Shown: positions 60,994-64,000 of the stretch, piece after piece | Numbering within the stretch: position 1 is the stretch's first letter | Layout of the letters: the number at the start of each line of letters is the position of its first letter | Origin: Chryseobacterium sp. RU37D | GTDB lineage: Bacteria > Bacteroidota > Bacteroidia > Flavobacteriales > Weeksellaceae | Direction: 5' to 3' | DNA: 64,000 nucleotides | Assembly: GCF_900156075.1 (NCBI RefSeq) | Contig: NZ_FTMM01000004.1 | Location: forward strand, 62,001-126,000 | Program-made: the position numbers and the translations under genes | The notes under the pieces: generated by a model | Seen by the model: only the letters and a program-made list of their open reading frames with translations | Told to the model about the DNA's origin: nothing | The model's database searches: none

Positions 60994-62085
60994 ATGAAAA
61001 ATATAATCATCACCGGAGGAGCAGGTTTTATTGGTTCCCACGTTGTAAGAGAATTTGTAAAAAACAACCCGAATACAAAAATCATCAACCTTGATGCACT
61101 TACCTACGCCGGAAATCTTGAAAACTTAAAGGACATTGAAAATGAGCCTAATTATGTTTTCGAAAAAGCGGACATCACAAAACCTGAAGAATTAAGAAAA
61201 GTCTTCGAAAAATATAATCCCGATGCGGTTGTTCACCTAGCTGCGGAAAGCCACGTTGACAGAAGCATCACAGACCCGATGGCATTCATCAATACGAATG
61301 TAAACGGAACCGCGAATCTTCTCAATCTTTGTAAAGAATTCTGGACATTAAACCCCGATCACACCCACGGAAGATTTCCTGACGAAAAAAGAACAAACCT
61401 TTTTTATCACGTTTCTACAGACGAAGTGTATGGAAGTTTAGGTGAAACAGGCTTCTTTTTAGAAACAACAGCTTATGATCCGCAATCCCCGTATTCAGCT
61501 TCAAAAGCAGCTTCTGATCATTTGGTAAGAGCGTATGGAAATACATACGGAATGCCTTTCATCGTATCCAACTGTTCCAATAACTACGGTCCGAATCATT
61601 TTCCTGAAAAACTGATTCCGCTTTGTATTTCAAATATCATTAATGAAAAGCCTCTGCCTATTTATGGTGACGGGAAATATACAAGGGACTGGCTGTTTGT
61701 CATCGATCACGCCAAAGGAATCCATCAGATTTTCAATGAAGCTAAAACAGGTGAAACGTACAATATTGGAGGTTTCAACGAGTGGCAAAATATTGATTTA
61801 GTTAAAGAACTGATCAAACAAATGGACGCCAAATTAGGAAGACCTGAAGGATACTCCGAAAAGCTGATCACCTTTGTAAAAGACAGACCAGGCCACGACA
61901 AACGTTACGCCATAGATGCTACAAAACTGAATAAAGATCTTGGCTGGAAACCGTCTGTAACTTTCGAGGAAGGTTTAGCAAAAACCATCGACTGGTATCT
62001 GGAAAACAAAGAATGGCTGGAGCACGTGACTAGTGGGAATTACCAGAAATATTATGCTTCACAGTATTCTGCTGAGAAGAATTAA
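60994..62085 (+). CDS. rfbB: dTDP-glucose 4,6-dehydratase
   Basis: The second enzyme of dTDP-rhamnose synthesis, making dTDP-4-keto-6-deoxyglucose. The short-chain-dehydrogenase fold is clear: GGAGFIGSH at residues 8-16, catalytic Tyr167 and Lys171 in YSASKAASDH, and the Thr142-Asp143-Glu144 triad typical of RmlB. Length 363. It follows the UDP-sugar dehydrogenase after 63 bases and precedes rmlA. Confidence 0.95.
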   Translation: MKNIIITGGAGFIGSHVVREFVKNNPNTKIINLDALTYAGNLENLKDIENEPNYVFEKADITKPEELRKVFEKYNPDAVVHLAAESHVDRSITDPMAFINTNVNGTANLLNLCKEFWTLNPDHTHGRFPDEKRTNLFYHVSTDEVYGSLGETGFFLETTAYDPQSPYSASKAASDHLVRAYGNTYGMPFIVSNCSNNYGPNHFPEKLIPLCISNIINEKPLPIYGDGKYTRDWLFVIDHAKGIHQIFNEAKTGETYNIGGFNEWQNIDLVKELIKQMDAKLGRPEGYSEKLITFVKDRPGHDKRYAIDATKLNKDLGWKPSVTFEEGLAKTIDWYLENKEWLEHVTSGNYQKYYASQYSAEKN

Positions 62086-62408
62086 AAAAATTCTCTAGGC
62101 AGCTAAAAATAACTTATCAATTTTGGAGAAAATTTTTAAAATATAAAACTGTGTTAATTTTATATCTTAACTAACTTAATATAATAAACTTTGTTTATTC
62201 TTATTTTTACCATTAAGGATTTAAGAAGTTGATTCATTTTGAATCGTTAAGAAATCCATAAATAGATTTTAATGAAAATTATTAGGATTAACTTAAATCT
62301 TAATTCCTTAATGTTTAAAAATTATTTTATAAAATTAAATAGTCTCCAAACATATATATAAACACTACGGATTCGAGAAATCGAAATATTCGTAAAATTT
62401 GAAAAAAG
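62086..62408. other. Intergenic region between rmlB and rmlA with an inverted repeat
   Basis: 323 AT-rich bases that hold the MITE-like repeat 62211-62313. No gene is supported. Its length is unusual between two genes of one pathway and suggests an insertion. Confidence 0.55.
62211..62313. repeat. MITE-like 103-bp inverted repeat
   Basis: Arms of 16 bases (CATTAAGGATTTAAGA and TCTTAATTCCTTAATG) match at 15 positions. A nested GATTCA/TGAATC hairpin starts 5 bases inside the left arm. Confidence 0.5.
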
Positions 62409-63275
62409 ATGAAAGGAATAATATTAGCCGGAGGTTCCGGAACCCGACTTTACCCTCTTACCATCGCAGTAAGCAAGCAATTAATGCCTGTTTACGACAA
62501 ACCAATGATCTATTACCCATTATCCACTTTATTGCTTGCAGGTATTAAAGATATTTTGATCATCACAACGCCTTATGACCAGCCCGGTTTCATCAAATTA
62601 TTAGGAGATGGCTCGCAAATCGGCTGTAATATAGAATACGTTGTACAGCCAAGCCCGGATGGCCTTGCGCAGGCTTTTATTCTGGGTGATAAATTCATCG
62701 GAGATGATGCTGCAGCCCTGGTTTTAGGTGACAATATTTTCTACGGTTCCGAAATGGGAACTTTACTTAAAGACAAAACCAATCCTGACGGAGGCGTTGT
62801 TTTCGCTTACCACGTTTCAGATCCGGAAAGATATGGTGTGGTGGACTTTGACAACGATTTTAAAGCGGTTTCTATCGAGGAGAAGCCACTACAACCCAAA
62901 TCAAACTATGCTGTTCCCGGATTGTATTTCTACGACAATGAAGTGGTAGAAATCGCAAAAAACATCAAGCCTTCCGCAAGAGGAGAGCTGGAAATCACGG
63001 ATGTAAACAACGTTTATCTTCAAAAAGGAAAACTGGAAGTAGGCGTTCTGGACAGAGGCACCGCATGGCTTGATACAGGAACCTTTGATTCTTTGAATGA
63101 CGCATCAGAATTCGTAAGGGTTATTGAAAAAAGACAGGGCTTCAAAATAGGATGTATTGAAGAAATAGCTTTTAGAAATAAGTTCATCAACGAAGAAAAA
63201 CTGTTGGAAACTGCTGCCAAATATGGTAAGAGCGGCTACGGAGAATATTTGAAGCAATTAGTAAAAAAACAATAG
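62409..63275 (+). CDS. rfbA: Glucose-1-phosphate thymidylyltransferase
   Basis: The first enzyme of dTDP-rhamnose synthesis: dTTP and glucose 1-phosphate to dTDP-glucose. The nucleotidyltransferase signature [11 protein letters not shown] is at residues 8-18, followed by [26 protein letters not shown] and the C-terminal [14 protein letters not shown]. Length 288 is normal. rmlC and rmlD are not in the window. Confidence 0.96.
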   Translation: MKGIILAGGSGTRLYPLTIAVSKQLMPVYDKPMIYYPLSTLLLAGIKDILIITTPYDQPGFIKLLGDGSQIGCNIEYVVQPSPDGLAQAFILGDKFIGDDAAALVLGDNIFYGSEMGTLLKDKTNPDGGVVFAYHVSDPERYGVVDFDNDFKAVSIEEKPLQPKSNYAVPGLYFYDNEVVEIAKNIKPSARGELEITDVNNVYLQKGKLEVGVLDRGTAWLDTGTFDSLNDASEFVRVIEKRQGFKIGCIEEIAFRNKFINEEKLLETAAKYGKSGYGEYLKQLVKKQ

Positions 63276-63409
63276 ATTTATATTAAAAAAATAAAAAGCT
63301 ATTGATATTATTGTTAATAGTTTTTGATTATAACCTCAACTATCAATATATTAGTTGTTATTTTCCTGTTTTATATGAATAATAGAGCATGGAATATTAT
63401 TAATTATTA

Positions 63410-63417
63410 TAAATTTG
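63410..63417 (+). promoter_or_regulatory. -7 promoter box of the ABC exporter gene
   Basis: TAAATTTG is an exact match to TAnnTTTG. It covers a possible TTG start at 63415 and so favours the TTG at 63433. Confidence 0.5.
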
Positions 63418-63432
63418 AAAAAAAATTCTACT

Positions 63433-64000
63433 TTGAAAACCGTAGTATACACATCTGATAAAAAAACACATTTTTTCCAAGAACTCAAATCGATTTACAA
63501 GGATATCAGATCATCTAATTTTTTAGCCTATCAAATGACTAAAAGAGACATCCAGTCTCAGCACAGACAGTCTTTATTAGGTTTTTTCTGGATATTAGCC
63601 CCGGTAATTATCAATTCTTTGATCTGGTTATTTCTAAATGGCTCGGGCGTAGTAAATGTTAATATTCCGGGAGGGATACCTTATCCTGTTTTTGTGATTG
63701 CAGGAACTACACTTTGGAACATCTTCGCGGAAGCTGTTCAGAGCCCCATCAATTCCGTGAATGCAGGAAGAGCAATTATCTCAAAAATCAATTTTCCTAA
63801 AGAAGCCTTATTAATGAAAGGACTATACACTACCCTTTTTAATTTAGCCATCAAAATGATACCTGTAGTTGCTATTTTAATAGTATATCAGGTGGTGCCT
63901 TCATGGAGCCTGCTGCTGTTTCCTTTTTATATTGCGGCTTTAACGCTTTTTGCTTTTACGATAGGATTAGTCCTTACACCATTAGGATTAATTTACACAG
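63433..64000 (+). CDS. ABC-2 type polysaccharide exporter permease (partial)
   Basis: The frame stays open to the window end, giving about 189 residues of an inner-membrane permease of the Wzm/KpsM type. This type moves lipid-linked O-antigen or capsule chains with a Wzt-like ATPase. The family N-terminus is clear: FLAYQMTKRDIQSQHRQSLLG, then FFWILAPVIINSLIWLF and FVIAGTTLWNIFAEAV. The start is TTG at 63433 (KTVVYTSDKK follows); no in-frame ATG exists before residue 34 of that start. The gene continues beyond 64000. Confidence 0.88.
   Translation, partial: MKTVVYTSDKKTHFFQELKSIYKDIRSSNFLAYQMTKRDIQSQHRQSLLGFFWILAPVIINSLIWLFLNGSGVVNVNIPGGIPYPVFVIAGTTLWNIFAEAVQSPINSVNAGRAIISKINFPKEALLMKGLYTTLFNLAIKMIPVVAILIVYQVVPSWSLLLFPFYIAALTLFAFTIGLVLTPLGLIYT

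Overview
The window reads as a chromosomal segment of a low-GC Bacteroidota, most likely family Weeksellaceae and close to Chryseobacterium. Three things point there. Promoters follow the Bacteroidota pattern TTTG-N19-TAnnTTTG, with almost no Shine-Dalgarno signal. The gene content includes SusC/SusD, a GLPGLI-like remnant, GYDIA-type GHMP kinase, BshC, Porin_10 and LptD homologues. Gene order is also typical, for example rimP-nusA-infB and rpsL-rpsG-fusA-rpsJ. The genus assignment is inference.

Layout. 1-4.8 kb is a glycerol operon (glpD, glpK, glpF) that ends in a predicted outer-membrane beta-barrel. 4.9-8.6 kb holds two secreted proteins of unknown function. 8.6-11.8 kb is accessory: an iron-permease-like protein, a truncated GLPGLI-like remnant, an alpha carbonic anhydrase lipoprotein and a lone class I terpene synthase. 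11.8-15.2 kb is the str operon, which ends with rpsJ. 15.3-26.3 kb holds a GT-C-like membrane protein, dps, pncB, a YciI-like protein, an amidase divergent from lptD, ridA, rpsT and three tRNA-Glu genes. 26.6-30.6 kb is a metal-handling cluster (SCO, YHS lipoprotein, Zn/Cd P-type ATPase, Fur-family regulator). 31-36.5 kb has aroQ, rmuC, an rRNA/tRNA methyltransferase, an Ala/Lys-repeat lipoprotein and a two-gene module of a TTG-started membrane protein plus a lipoprotein. 36.4-49.9 kb is mostly housekeeping: 5-FTHF cyclo-ligase, trhO, a DegP-like protease, pckA, GYDIA kinase, fabD, a LysM protein, bshC and a porin. 50-54.3 kb is a SusC/SusD pair without enzymes. 54.6-59.4 kb is rimP-nusA-infB. 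From 59.6 kb a surface-polysaccharide locus begins (UDP-sugar dehydrogenase, rmlB, rmlA, ABC-2 exporter permease) and runs off the end.

No phage, CRISPR array or intact insertion sequence is visible. The most unusual items are non-coding or small. They are a terminator-like hairpin in the leader of the NusA operon; three MITE-like inverted repeats, one with perfect 31-bp arms; a family of related GAGACAGCC terminator hairpins, one of which abuts a gene truncation; and an 18-bp dyad inside the susCD promoter. The most interesting proteins are the orphan terpene synthase, the membrane protein/lipoprotein pair at 34.7-36.5 kb, and a TrhO homologue with an added C-terminal barrel-like domain. No clearly new defence or biosynthetic system was found; the 34.7-36.5 kb module is the best candidate for an undescribed one.
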